From positions 2,756,661 to 2,820,660 of the forward strand of contig CM045735.1 of assembly GCA_024760905.1 (NCBI GenBank): a DNA stretch of 64,000 bases. Reading direction: 5' to 3'. The notes under the pieces are model-generated. The model saw only the letters and a program-made list of their open reading frames with translations, did no database searches and was not told where the DNA came from. Below are positions 23,125 through 34,800 of this stretch, piece by piece (position 1 is the stretch's first letter; each line of letters opens with the position of its first letter). Origin of the DNA: Plotosus lineatus (lineage: Eukaryota; Chordata; Actinopteri; Siluriformes; Plotosidae). The translations under genes and the position numbers were made by a program.

Positions 23125-24010
23125 TAAATCCTCAATCCGTGGTCGGGTCGCGGGGCAGCAGCCTAAGCAATGACACCCAGACGTCTCTCTCCAGCCACTT
23201 CCTCCAGCTCTTCCGGGGACACACCAAATTGGCCCCTGACTAGCCCAGAGACATAATCCCTCCGGTGTTTTCTCGGTCGACCCCGGGGTCTCTTCCTGGT
23301 TGGACATGCCTGAAACACTACACCAGGGAAGCGTTCGGGAGGCATTCTAACCAGATGCCCGAGCCACCTCAACTGGATCCTCTCAATGTAGAGGAGCAGC
23401 GGTTCTACTCCGAACTATCCCCAGATGGCTGAGCTTCTGAGTCTCTCTCTAATACCCCCATTTCACTGGACTACAATGTGCAAGGATCGTAGCGGAAAAG
23501 CGCGGAATGCAGTCAACGCTTCCGTTGAAAATGGGTGAAAATCCCACGGAAAAGTGGAAATTCTTATACCCCCATTTCACTGGACCACAGCATGCAAGGA
23601 TCATGTAGCGGAAAGGTGCGGAACACAGTCTACAGAAGAGCTTCAGTATTTTTACAAGGAAAATGGATGAAAATCCTACGGAAAAGTGGAAATTCTTACT
23701 CTCTCGGAACGCTCACAGCATGTGCGGAACAGGTACAGCAAAGTACGCCATAGTGACCCCACGGAACACTCATTGAATTTTTTTCCATAAACGTGATTTT
23801 GAACATGCTCCAAAAGCACGTTCACGGAATATTTTGGCCTGCCAGAAGCATACGGGAGTGGAGGAAGACTTGAGGAATAACTACGGAATCACACGGAAGA
23901 TGAGGGAATAATTGCGAAACATTTTTGCTTCCGTGAGTCTACTGTGCTCCAGTGAAATGGGGGTATTAAGGGAGAGCCCCGCCACCCAGTGAAGGAAGCT
24001 CATTTCAGCC
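23125..24010 (-). mobile_element. 3' end of a non-LTR retrotransposon (minus), split by a MITE
   Basis: The minus-strand peptide RWLGHLVRMPPERFPG...RPRGRPRKHRRDYVS, then EELEEVAGERRLG, is the well-known C-terminal tail of a fish LINE polyprotein. The nucleotides resume after the MITE (at about 23966-24010, AAGGGAGAGCCCCGCCACCC...CCGCTTGTATC), so the LINE was in place first. Only the 3' end survives and it is not functional. Confidence 0.7.
23455..23963. mobile_element. MITE with CCCCCATTTCACTGGA inverted termini
   Basis: Left end CCCCCATTTCACTGGACTA; right end CTCCAGTGAAATGGGGG is its inverted complement. TA flanks each side (23453-23454 and 23964-23965). The left end occurs twice, again at 23569, so the first 114 bases are tandemly repeated. 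Internal motif GCGGAA is repeated in both directions. No coding capacity. TA flanks suggest Tc1/mariner or pogo mobilisation (inference). Confidence 0.7.
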
Positions 24011-24047
24011 GCTTGTATCTGTATACATATATAAAATAATAGGGACT

Positions 24048-24854
24048 TTGAATGTTGGAACTATGGCAGGAAAAGGTAGAGAGCTGGCTAACATGATGCA
24101 GAAGAGGAAGGTGGACATACTGTGTGTTCAGGAGACCAGGTGGAAAGGTAGCAAGGCTAGAAGCTTAGGAGCAGGGTTTAAGCTGTTTTATCATGGTGTG
24201 GATGGGAAGAGAAATGGAGTAGGAGTCATCTTAAAGGAGGGGTTTGTCAGGAATGTTCTAGAAGTGAAAAGAGTGTCAGACAGAGTGATGAGTCTCAAGT
24301 TATAAATTGAAGGCGTTATGGTCAATGTTGTTAGTGCTTATGCCCCGCAGGCAGGATGTGAGCTAGAAGAGAAGGAGAGATTCTGGAGTGAGTTAGATGA
24401 AGTGATGCAGAGTACCCCCAGAGGTGAAAGAGTGATGATTGGTGCAGACTTCAATGGACATGTTGGTGCAGGAAACAGAGGGGACGTGGAAGTGATGGGC
24501 AGGTTTGGTATCCAGGAGAGGAACACAGAAGGACAGATTTTGATAGATTTTGCGAAAAGGATGGAAATGGCTGTGACAAATACTTTCTTCCAGAAGAGAC
24601 AGGAGCATAGGGTGACTTATAAAAGCGGAGGTAGAAGCACACAGGTAGACTACATCTTTTGTAGGCGATGTAATTTGAAGGAAGTCAGTGACTGCAAAGT
24701 AGTAGCGGGTGAGAGTGTTGCCAAACAGCATAGGATGGTGGTGTGCAGGATGATGCTGATGGTGAGAAAGGTGAAGAAGGCAAAGGCAGAGCAGAAGACA
24801 AAGTGGTGGAAGCTGAAAAAGAAGAGTGTCGTGTTGTCTTCAAGGAGGAGTTGA
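24048..24854 (+). pseudogene. RTE LINE endonuclease domain (broken)
   Basis: The peptide shows endonuclease/exonuclease/phosphatase-family motifs: KVDILCVQETRWKG (the catalytic Glu in QET), VVSAYAPQ, MIGADFNGHVG (the D-x-N pair) and, near the end, STQVDYIFCRR followed by KQHRMVV (the final catalytic His region). It would nick target DNA for target-primed reverse transcription. An in-frame TAA at 24303-24305 splits it. After about 24820 the frame is lost. Confidence 0.8.
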
Positions 24855-25421
24855 AACAGGCTTTGGGTGGTCAGGAAGTGCTTCCAGATGACTGGACAAC
24901 TACAGCTAAGGTGATCAGGGAGACAGGTAGGAGAGTTCTTGGTGTGTCCTCTGGAAGGACAGTAGATAAGGAGACTTGGTGGTGGAATGAGGAAGTGCAG
25001 GAGTGTGTACAAAGGAAGAGGTTAGCTAAGAAGAAGTGAGACACTGAGAGGACCGAAGAGAGTAAACAGGAGTACAGGGATACACAGCGTAAGGCAAAGG
25101 TAGCGGTGTCAAAGGCCAAACAGAGGGAGTATGATGACTTGTATGCTAGGCTGGACAGTAAGGAGGGAGAAAATGATTTATACAGGTTGGCACAGCAGAG
25201 AAATAGAGATGGGAAGGACGTGCAGAAAGTTAGAGTGATTAAGGACAGAGTGGGAAAGGTATTGACTGAACACATAAGTGTGCTGGGAAGATGGAAAGAG
25301 TACTTTGAAGAGCTGATGAATGAGGAAAATGAGAGCAAAAAAAGAGTAGAAGAGGCGACTGTTGAGGACCAGGAAGTAGCAAAGATTAGTAAGGGTGAAG
25401 TGAGGAGGGTATTGAAGAGGG

Positions 25422-27095
25422 ATGAAGAGTGGAAAGGCAGTTGGTCCTGATGATATACCTGTGGCGGTATGGAAGTGTCTAGCCGAGGTAGCAGTAGATT
25501 TTTTGACAAGAACATTCAACAAGGTCTTAGAGAGTGAACAGATGCCAGAGGAATGGATAAGTGTGCTTGTGCCCATTTTTAAGAACAAGATAGACGTGCA
25601 GAGTTGTGGCAACTACAGAGGGATAAAGTTGATGAGCCATACAATGAAGTTATGGGAAAGAATAGTGGAAACTAGACTAAGAGGACAGCCGGGGATTTAG
25701 CTCAGTTGGTAGAGCGTCCGCTTTATCCTCCGGTAGGTCGGAGTTCGAATCCGGCCGCGTCATACCATAAGACGTTAAAATTTGGCAGTTGTTGCTTCCT
25801 GCTTGGCGCTCAGCATCAAAAGGATAGAACAACGCAATAACCGGCGCTGCACAGTGGCGACAGGTGCCTAGCGCACAAAGCAAATTTCAATGTATGTAAT
25901 GTACTTTGACAATAAAGAGTTGTTTGTTTGGTTTGTTAAAAGAGCAGAGGTCAGCATTTGTGAACAACAGTTTGGTTTCATGCCAAGAAAGAGCACCACA
26001 GATGCAGTGTTTGCTTTGAGGATATTAATAGAGAAGTACAGAGAAGGCCAGAGGGAGCTGCATTGTGCCTTTGTGGATCTGGAGAAAGCATATGACAGGG
26101 TGCCGAGAGAGGAACTGTGGTATTGCATGAGGAAGTCTGGAGTAGCAGAGCAGTATGTTAGAGTGGTGCAGGAAATGTATGAGAGATGTAAGACAGTGAT
26201 GAGGTGTGCTGTCGGTGTGACAGAAGAGTTCAAGGTGGAGATGGGACTGCATCAAGGGTCAGCTCTGAGCCCCTTCTTGTTTGCTATGGTGATGGACAGG
26301 CTGACAGACGAGGTTAGACAAGAATGTCCATGGACTATGATGTTTGCAGATGACATTGTGATCTGTAGTGAGAGCAGAGAACAAGTGCAGGAAAATCTAG
26401 AGATGTGGAGGTATGCCCTGGAAAGGAGAGGAATAAAGGTTAGCCGCAGTAAAACAGAATACATGTGTGTGAACGAGAAGGACCCAAGAGGAATGATGAG
26501 GTTACAGGGAGCAGAGATGAAGAAGGTGGAGGATTTTAAGTACTTAATCTCAACAATCCAGAGCAATGGAGAGTGTGGAAAAGAGGTGAAGCATTTGCAG
26601 GCAGGCTGGAATGGTTGGAGAAAAGTGTCCGGTGTGATGTGTGACAGGAGGGTATCGGCAAAAATGAAAGGAAAAGTGTACAAGACGGTGATGAGGCCAG
26701 CAATGTTGTATGGTTTTGAAACAGTGGCCCTGGGGAAAAGACAGGACGCAGAGCTGGAGGTAGCAGAGATGAAAATGTTGAGGTTCTCTTTGGGAGTAAC
26801 GAGGATGGATAGGATCAGGAATGAGCACATCAGAGGGACAGCACATGTAAGACGTTTTGGAGACAAAGTCAGAGAGGCTAGATTGAGATGGTTTGGACAT
26901 GTACAGAGGAGGGATAGTGAGTATATTGGTAATAGGATGCTGAGGTTGGAACTACCAGGCAGAAGGCCTAGAGGAAGACCAAAGAGAAGATTTATGGATG
27001 TGGTGAAGGAGGACATGAAGGTAGTTGGACTAAGAGTGGAAGATGCAGAGGATAGGGTGAGATGGAGGCAGATGATTCACTGTGGCAACTCCTGA
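25422..27095 (+). pseudogene. RTE LINE reverse transcriptase domain (broken by a SINE)
   Basis: The first part (25422-25686) reads KSGKAVGPDDIPVAVWKCL and NYRGIKLMSHTMKLWERI, RT motifs 1-2. After the SINE, the second part (25930-27095) carries FGFMPRKSTTDAVF, VDLEKAYDRVPR, the GLHQGSALSPFLFA motif and the catalytic MMFADDIVIC box. It ends in the conserved LRWFGHVQRRDSEYIG and GRRPRGRPKRRF tail. Catalytic Asp residues are kept, but the insertion, upstream stops and frameshifts kill it. Confidence 0.85.
25688..25925 (+). mobile_element. tRNA-headed SINE inserted in the RTE LINE
   Basis: A tRNA-like head with A-box TAGCTCAGTTGG (25698-25709) and B-box GAGTTCGAATCC (25741-25752) keeps good Pol III promoter matches. 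The body (GGCAGTTGTTGCTTCCTG...) ends in ACAATAAAGAGTTGTTTG repeats. It interrupts the LINE reading frame between two RT motifs. It is not a functional tRNA gene: no acceptor-stem pairing or CCA context follows the B-box. Confidence 0.75.
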
Positions 27096-27129
27096 AGGGA
27101 AAAGCTGAAAGGAAAAGAATGAAACTCCG

Positions 27130-27898
27130 AATTTATTTTAAACAACATTGTTATAATGAAGTTATTTATTAATAAGTAAAGTACTTCTTACTATTAATGC
27201 GACTTCTGGTGCTGCATGGTTTTGCTGATAGCGTTGTAGTCTGGTTGATACATGCTGAGGTTCAGCTTCATGCAGGCTTTTAGGTTTCCATCTGTTACAC
27301 GTGACCGCAGGTTGGTCTTGATGTTTTTCAGGTGAGAAGGACTGCTCACATGCAGATGTTCGAGCCAAACATGATAAGCACGACAGGACTCACACGCTGC
27401 GGTGTTTATGTGACAGGAAGCGCGTCCCAAGTTTTGGCAATCAGCTGGTCTGCGGTTTGAAGTTTTTCCATGTCTGTCCATTTGTGTTTGCTTGGCAGCT
27501 GTGCTTGGCTTCATGGAAATGAGCTGAGCAAAAATGAACGAAATGTATCTCTTTACTCAAAAACAATACGCGCAGTCTGTGGCTGTTGTTATAAGCCAAT
27601 AAAATTAGAGTTTCAAGGTATCGGACCTGCCCGCATGCTGGCATACAGCAAGGATTGGCTCTCCACTGCGTGCCACAGTGACATGGGGCATTGAAAATAG
27701 GTGTATAGATTTAAATGTGTGAGATTTATTCATGTTTTTGTTTTATTTGATGGCTGTTTTTTTGTATTTTTATTTAAATGACAGTGAAATTACGCATTAG
27801 TTATTCTGTTAAGAAAGGCCACCTGATTTATCTGAGAGCCAGATACAGTCATCAAAAGAGCCACTTCTGGCTCGCGAGCCATAGGTTCCCAACCCCTG
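27130..27898 (-). mobile_element. hAT transposon 3' part (minus) with one terminus
   Basis: The minus strand begins CAGGGGTTGGGAACC at 27898, a classic hAT terminal repeat. It later encodes, across frames, CEQSFS then HLKNIKTNLRSRVTDG and CMKLNLS, worn pieces of the hAT C-terminal dimerisation region. The frames are shifted and most of the transposase is deleted. The other terminus was not found. Confidence 0.7.
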
Positions 27899-28029
27899 GC
27901 CCAGAGCAACGGGTCAGGGACGCCATGCTCCCGGATCATGCCCCACAAGATATCCAGATGATTATTATTATTTATTGTTATTGCATATTATCATTAGTAT
28001 ATATATATTATTATATTTTGGCAATGAAG

Positions 28030-28355
28030 GCCCGGGGTTAAGGTGCTGAATTACTAATCCCAAGGTTGGGGGTTCAAGCTCCACTTTCACTGGGTTGTCA
28101 GTGTCTCCCCAGTGCACTAACTGGGTTATCAAAGGCCGGCCGTGTCTTTCACTGTCTGTGGTGGAGGTTCATGTAAAAGAACCATTGCTGACTTTCATAA
28201 AGAGGAGCTGCATAGCCATCAGCGTACTTCTATCCCATGATGACATGGCGAGCTGCCAGGGTTGTACTCTGCTGTCACCCAGAGACGGCTGAGATGGGCG
28301 CCAGCTTTGCCGTGACCCTAATTAAGATTGGGTGGTTCAGAAAACAAATGAATGA
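28030..28355 (+). mobile_element. Chimeric SINE: family C head joined to family A tail
   Basis: Bases 28030-28250 follow SINE-C (GGTTGGGGGTTCAAG B-box, CCATTGCTGACTTTC, CATCAGCG...). From about 28265 the sequence is the family-A tail (GACGGCTGAGATGGGCGCC...GAATGAATTA) and not the C tail. A chance nested junction is possible, but no target duplication separates the parts. Confidence 0.6.
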
Positions 28356-28429
28356 ATTATAAAGCTTTATGTATTTTGCTGTTGACCCACTAAAATCGTT
28401 ATATTTCGAGGGTAAATTAAAAAAAAAAA

Positions 28430-29075
28430 TGATCATGAGAATGTAATTATTAGAACATCCTCCTCCAAATGATGGCTGTCATTCTCTAGACATGCTTCGA
28501 GGTGACTTCTGAAGGCTGCTGTGTCTTGTCTGGTCAGGTCGACTTGGGTGGTACTCCTGATAAATAAAAACCAACCATGATGGTGTTGTTGGCAAACTTC
28601 ACAAGCATGTCTGTAAAGTGCATAGCAGTGCGGTCGTGTGTAAATAAGCTGAAGAAAACCGGGCTGAGCACACAACCCTGTGCTGTTCCAGTGCTCAGGA
28701 TCAGGGTGGATGATGTAGCGTTCCCTATCCTCACCACCTGAGGTCAGTTGGTGAGAACTTCCTTGCTCCAGTAACACAAAGTGGCTGACAGTTCCAAGTT
28801 ATCGAGCTTCAGTACTTGCTTCTCTGGGAGAACAGTGTTGCAAGCTGAACTGAAGTGAACAAATAGCATCCTGACATTAGTGTTCAGGTGCTACAGGTGA
28901 CTCATGGCTGTGTGGAGTGCTACCAAGACAGCATCCTCCATGGAGCGGTTCTCTCTGTAGGTGAACCAAAGACTGTCCAGCCTGCAGGGATAGCGTCCTT
29001 GATGTGATTAAGTAGGACCCTCTCGAAGCATGTCATGATTATCGAGATAAGGGCAACTGGTCTGCAGTCACTGAG
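28430..29075 (-). mobile_element. LINE reverse-transcriptase fragment (minus)
   Basis: The minus-strand peptide STGTAQGCVLSPVFFSLFTHD, then MLVKFANNT, matches the fish LINE RT palm (PQGCVLSPLL...KFADDT). The catalytic ADD has decayed to ANN. Upstream bases still show worn RT in shifting frames. The clade is probably L2/jockey-like, which I infer from motif wording only. Confidence 0.65.
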
Positions 29076-29095
29076 GTGGGGCCTGGTGGGCCCCT

Positions 29096-29412
29096 GGTGG
29101 GGCCGGTAGCATGGTGGTTAGGGTGCTGCACTCATGATCGAGAGGTTGTGTGTTCAAATCCAAGTTAGACCCCCACTGTGCCAAGACCCCCGGGCAAGGT
29201 CTTAACCACAAGTGAGCCTCTGTCCACCCAGCAGTATAAATAGATACGTACCGGTAAAAATATACTGTACTGGGACGGGAACCTGCGATGGACCAGCGTT
29301 CCATCCGGGAGGAGTTGAACTTCTAACCGCCTCACGCTACGGAAACCGGGAATAAGCGCCGGCCTGTTGAGCCACTAGGCTTGGGTGTAAAAAGCCCAAC
29401 AGAATTTACCTT
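29096..29412 (+). mobile_element. tRNA-derived SINE, family B
   Basis: Head GCATGGTGGTTAGGGTG and GTGTGTTCAAATCC, body GCAGTATAAATAGATACG, tail GGTGTAAAAAGCCCAACAGA. Joined directly to the next Tc1 element. Confidence 0.75.
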
Positions 29413-29413
29413 A

Positions 29414-30243
29414 CAACCCGTGGAAAAAATTATGGAATCACCAGTCTCGGAGGATGTTCATTCACTTGTTTAATTTTGCAGAAAAAAAGCAGATCACAGA
29501 CACGACACAAAACTAAAGTCATTTCAAATGCAAACTTTCTGGCTTTAAGAAACATTAAAAGACATCAAGAAAAATGTGGTAGTCAGTAAGTTACTTTTAG
29601 ACCAAGCAGGGGGAATAAATTATGGAATCACTCAATTTTTAGGACAAAAATGATGGAATAACCCTGTAAAGTTTCCATTCCCAAAACTAACACCTGTACC
29701 AGATTAGATCTGCTCGTTAGTCTGCAGTTAAACAGGAGTGATCACACATTGGAGAGATGCTGCACCAAGTGGACCGACATGAATCACGGCGCCAACACGA
29801 GAGACGTCAATTGAAACAAAAGAGAGGATTATCAAACTTCTTAAAGGTCAATCATCACGCGATGTTCCAAAAGATGTTGGTTGTTCAGTTGGCGGGGTCT
29901 AAAATCTAGACCAAGTACAAACAACATGGGAAGGTTGTTAAAAGCAAACATGCTGGTAGAGCAAGGAAGACATCAAAGCATCAAGAGAAGCAATACATCA
30001 TGAAAACAGAAAATGTACAGCAAAACAAATGAGCAACAAATGGGAGGAAACTGGAGTCAACGTCTGTGACCGAACTGTAAGAAACCGCCTAAAGGAAGTG
30101 GGATTTACATGCAGGAAACCTAAACAAAAGGCATCATCAAAAACAAGGTTACAGTGGGCCAAGGAAAAGCAATCGTGGTCTGTGGATGGCTGGATGAAAG
30201 TCGTATTCAGTGATGAACCATGAATCTGAATTGGGCAAGGTGA
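29414..30243 (+). mobile_element. Tc1-like transposon, 3'-truncated
   Basis: Begins after TA with CAACCCGTGGAAAAAATTATGG, a Tc1-type end; the motif ATTATGGAATCAC is repeated at 29429 and 29621. The transposase is worn. A 64-codon piece at 30029-30223 reads NVCDRTVRNRLKEVGFTCRKPK, then VVFSDEP, the segment up to the first catalytic Asp. The sequence stops being Tc1-like about 20 bases later, so the catalytic half and 3' terminus are missing. Confidence 0.75.
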
Positions 30244-30279
30244 TCACTGAATATAGCAGGGACAGGTTGAAAAGGTGTC

Positions 30280-30885
30280 CTGTGATAGATTGGCGACCTG
30301 TACAAGGTATAACCCCGCCTCTCACCTGAAGTCAGCTACGATTGGCAAGTTTTCCTCATTGGCCTGACAGATCAACGGTACAAAGAGGATGAGCCAGATC
30401 CTATTATGTATTCCAAGTGGACTGGGACTGTGCCCTCTGGTGGACACACCATGCAATGATGTTACTCATAATAAAGTTGACTCATTAATTCGATTTTATC
30501 AATTGTTATTCTCGCCAGTACCGATGTATCTGCAGTTGACTTATAAAGCGCAATAAAGTCACAGATTCAGGGTCCAATATTTAATCTGACTGCTGAACCA
30601 GTGAAACACCAGTCACATCAATCTCACTGGAAACTGCGCTTCATGCATCCAAAACTTCTTGGGTTCGAGTCCTGGGCTCGTGGCGTTTCTGTAGAGTTTG
30701 TCCGTGTGTTTGTGGGTTTCCTTTGGGTATTCTGGTTTCGTCCCACAGTCCAGAAAATGCACAGTAGGCTAATCAGTGGTTCCAAATTGTCCCTTGGTGC
30801 GTGTACTGTACTGCCCTGCAATAAGCTGTACAAGGTGCACCCCACCTTCGCCCAGAGTTGGCTGACATGGGCATCCCTGAAAGTG
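30280..30885 (+). mobile_element. SINE pieces, including a family A copy
   Basis: Bases 30280-30360 resemble a common fish SINE 3' segment (GATTGGCGACCTGTACAAGG). Bases 30640-30885 are SINE-A in plus orientation: GGGTTCGAGTCCTGGGC, GTGGGTTTCC, CACAGTCCAGAAAATGC, GTGCACCCCACCTTCGCCC. AT-rich DNA with poly-T and poly-C/poly-G runs (31286-31329) follows, up to the taf9 3' UTR. Confidence 0.6.
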
Positions 30886-31184
30886 TTTAAAAAAAAATCC
30901 TCTCAACCAGATCATTACATTTTTCTCCAATAAATAATAACTAAATAAATACAACCACAACAACGATAATAAAAACACAAAATATTTATTATTGCTGTGG
31001 AATTTTTTTTTTTTAAACTGATGCAGTATGTGACCCGGTATCTGTTACAGGGAATTCTGGAGACCGGTTAGAACCCAAAAGTTTCGGAACAGGTTTTTTT
31101 TGGCGTATTTACTGAAAATACAAAAAAAGGGTGACACTGTAACTTCCTTTCTTCCCTTGTACATATTTAATCAGAACTGTAAGT

Positions 31185-31190
31185 TTTATT
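31185..31190 (-). terminator. Possible taf9 polyadenylation signal (AATAAA)
   Basis: AATAAA on the minus strand about 250 bases beyond the taf9 stop. It is the first perfect hexamer seen; usage is inferred. Confidence 0.4.
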
Positions 31191-31439
31191 TAAAATCTGG
31201 GTTTTTTTTTTTTTTAGATCTATAATAAAAGTCATGGATTTTTTTTTTTTTTTAACTCCGTTACCAAAACTCTATTTCTTCTTCATACCCCCCCCCCCCC
31301 CCAAATCATAACACAGCTGGGGGGGGGGGCAACAAAATTGGCAATATGCCAAACTACCAATCACCATCAAAAGCAGGTCAGATTGGCGTATATTCTACAA
31401 GCAGATCCAGATCAACGACTGATCGTGTCACAGGTGGGG

Positions 31440-31606
31440 TCATGAGGCGTCGTAGTCATCGTCGTCCTCGTGCTTTCTCTTCAGAGCCCCGGAGTCACCG
31501 GACGAGTTTTGAGACACCATGTTGGTTGTGATGAGGATGTTTTTGGAGCTGATGAGAGACGGGTTGATGAGGACGTTCTGGACCGTCCCTGGAGTGGTCG
31601 GGGTAG
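31440..31606 (-). CDS. taf9: taf9 terminal coding exon 7
   Basis: [20 protein letters not shown] to the acidic tail and TGA. Acceptor TGTAAAG|CT. The end [13 protein letters not shown] is shorter in Asp than in mammals. Confidence 0.92.
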
Positions 31607-31862
31607 CTTTACACAGCAGAGAGAAATAAATGAGCATCTTCGGATTTTGTCCATTTTACAAAACATGTGAAGGAACGTCAGCTGATACTGACCTGACTTG
31701 GCGGCCGCCGCTTGAGAAGACGGGATCTGAACAGTGAAGCGCTGACCCGTTAACGATACCGACGTTCCCACCTTCGAGCTCATTGTCTGCACTGAAGGAG
31801 TCGCTGAGAACCAGAACACAGCGACACAATACAGGAACCATTCATCATTCCAGATAATACTG

Positions 31863-31893
<31 letters not shown>

Positions 31894-34800
31894 ATTCTGA
31901 AAATGCCGTATAATCTCAGAGATCAACACAAAGCTGCATCACGACCAGGAACAATTTTTTGTAAGTGCTATACAAAAATAAATAAATAACAGAGGCTATG
32001 ACATCTTGTCTTGGTGGTATAATGGTTAGGGTGCTGGGCTCATGATCGGGAGGTTGCGGGTTCGAATCCCAGTTAGACCCCCACTTTGCCAAGACCCCTA
32101 GCAAGGTCTCGACCACAAGTGTGCTTCTATTCACCCAGCAGTATAAATGGGTACCAGGAAAATATACTGGGAAGGGAACCTGCGATGGACTAGCGTCCCA
32201 TCCAGGAGGAGTTGAACTCCTGGTTGCTTCACGCTACAGAAACCGGGGATAAGCACCGGCCTGATGAGTCACTAGGCTCGGGTGTAAAAAGCCCAACAGA
32301 CTTTACCTATGACATCATTGCTGTAGGAAGGCGTACTGAACATGCGTGTAAGTGGACAATCTGACCAAATTTACACACACTGCTCGCTGCAAGAGCACAC
32401 CATGAACTTTTTGGCCACACCCACTACCAAATATGTATATATGTATATGTGTATGTAATATCAATAAATATACATCCAACACTATAAATGCTAATAATAA
32501 CAACTAAACATTCAAAAATAATGCATAAGATGTAAATAAAATATAAATACACACACATACAGATGCACACCTCACAAAAATGTAAGTAGTTTTGTTGGGA
32601 GGTTTTGGGTTGTTTTTGTTTGTTTCGGGTTTTTTTTATTTTTTGCATAATTTGCCTTGTTTTTGTGGCATTTTCCTGAACTTTTCCCCTATTCTTCCTT
32701 AATTTCCTTATTTTTTTAATTTGATGAATATTAAAAAAAAAACAACAAAAAAAAAAAACACGATGCACTGCAGCCGCACGAATTGAAGTGCGAAGTAGCA
32801 AGGGATCCGTGTACTTTCAATCCGATTAAATTTTCATTCCGGTCGAGTAGGAAGCACGTTATTAAAATCAATTTTGCACGAGATGTTTGGTTGCCGTTCG
32901 CGAAACAGTAAATATGTCAACATGTGTTTGAGCAGGATGGTCAGAAAACACCTGGTCTTAAAAGAGGTGGAAAAAGAAATATTTAAATGAAAGTGTATTA
33001 AACTCACCGAGAGTCGGCGTGCTGGGTCGACTGGAAACGGCCCCCACGCTGAGGCGTGGCACCGTTATCCTGCCCGCAGACGAAGGTACCTACAACATAG
33101 CAACGTCAGAACCGTGTTTCTCGCTCTCACATAAACACAAACACACACACACACACCACCAGATGTTCACCACCTTCTTATCCAAAGCCTGACCTTTTTC
33201 TGTAGCGACTTCAGCCTGTAGTTTGGCGCCGTTAAACAGTAGCGGTCCGGTGGAAGCCTAGGACCCGCGTAAGGTTTAATCAAAGGCAGAGGGGTTTGAT
33301 TCTTCTGTCTGGCCACCTCTAGTAGAAACTGGGAAAATGATGATGACATCATGAGTTTCAGACATTGCCGACAGGGAGGATTTTCTTTTTTAACCGGCAC
33401 ATGAAACGACTTACGTCCCGTGGCGGCGGCGACGTGAAGGACTGATCCATGCGACACTGGATGGCTAACCGAATGTCATCAGCGTCCACATTAGACTTCT
33501 TAGCATGGGTGGCATATATTTTGGCATCTTCGATTATAGTCGTGACATATCCTACAGAAAGAGAAACAGGTGGAGCATGAAAATGTGCGATGGGGTCACG
33601 CTAGAGGACAATGGCTCGGATTTCACGCCTTTACAATCTTATCTAAAACTTTAACCTGAAAACAGATTTTAAATTATTATTAATTAATACTGCTATCTGC
33701 GATTCTCTCCTGCGTGGACCAGCTTGTAGTATTAGATCACGCCTGAATATAGAGCATGTGATGCTGTGAGGACCCGATACGAGGTTCTCGGGTTCTCTTT
33801 AATCTGTTAAATTAGCAAATGATGCAATTAAGTAACTGTGCATTATTCAACTATTAAAGGTACCGTGTGTTTGATTTTGCAGTGTCCAGCGCTATCTAGT
33901 GGTGAGATTCCAAACTCTGACCACCTCAATTTTCCTTCTTGACCCTGCTCCTTCAAAGCCTGTGTGTTTCTGGGTTCCTGTCCTGAGTTTTGAATCTTCG
34001 ATCTCAACAGTAACCGAGAGCCTTAACCACTGAGCCATGACCAGCCCAAAATGTTACACAATGTACCTTAAAAAAAAGACTTTATAATCTTACATTCATA
34101 ATTCATTCATTTTCTAAGCCCACGGGGAGGCTGGCCCCATCTCAGCAGACACTGAAGGAAGGAGAGTTTTACCCTGAACAGCTCACTACGCCATCGCACA
34201 CAACCATTCACTCCCACTCTCACACTTGAGGGGTGATCTGGAACAGCCAATCAGCCTACTGTACATGTTTTTGGACCATGGGAGGAAACCGGAGTACCTG
34301 GAGGAAACCCACACAAGCACGGGGAGAACATGGAAACAGTATCTTCATCCTTAACTTAAAACCGGATCTCACTTACTGTACGTGAACTCCAACATCTGAT
34401 TAATGACTCGCGGCTCGTACTCCGTGATCCCCATGTCCTTCAAAATCTGCATCATCACCTGGAAGAAGCATAAACCTGGCGATTGATTTGATTAACAGAA
34501 CAAGACGAGATAAACACTGGATAGAGGAAAGTAAGATCAGATATTACGGATGTGGGTAGAACCTCATGCTTAGTGTGTATGTGTGTGTGTTACACTACTA
34601 CCAGTATGAAGGTAAAAGTCTGTGTTGAGAATCATTATGGACAGAAATGGCCATTATTTTGTAAATCAAGTAAAGAAAGATGAATTGATATAGTTTATTA
34701 ATTTCTTTCCAATAGTGTTTTAAAATATTCTATTGATTTATTTATTATCAATGTTTTCAGTACCTGGACAAAATAATTCTAAAATGTTGAATTCATTTAT

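Larger units (their letters stand above)
24036..27115 (+). mobile_element. RTE-type LINE, nearly full length but broken
   Basis: Order: AP-like endonuclease (24048-24854), linker (24815-25440), reverse transcriptase (25440-27000), and a short 3' tail ending GATGATTCACTGTGGCAACTCC...AAAGAATG. There is no poly-A and the 3' end is of the simple RTE kind. The coding frame has an in-frame TAA at 24303, a frameshift near 24820, a stop at 25037, a frameshift near 25435 and a SINE insertion at 25688-25925. It cannot make a full protein. Related fragments lie at 37362-37425, 40652-41780 and 47080-47245. Confidence 0.85.

Noticed and set aside
25688..25760. A genuine tRNA gene
   Set aside because: A- and B-boxes are present, but there is no closing acceptor stem. 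The sequence continues into a SINE body and tail.
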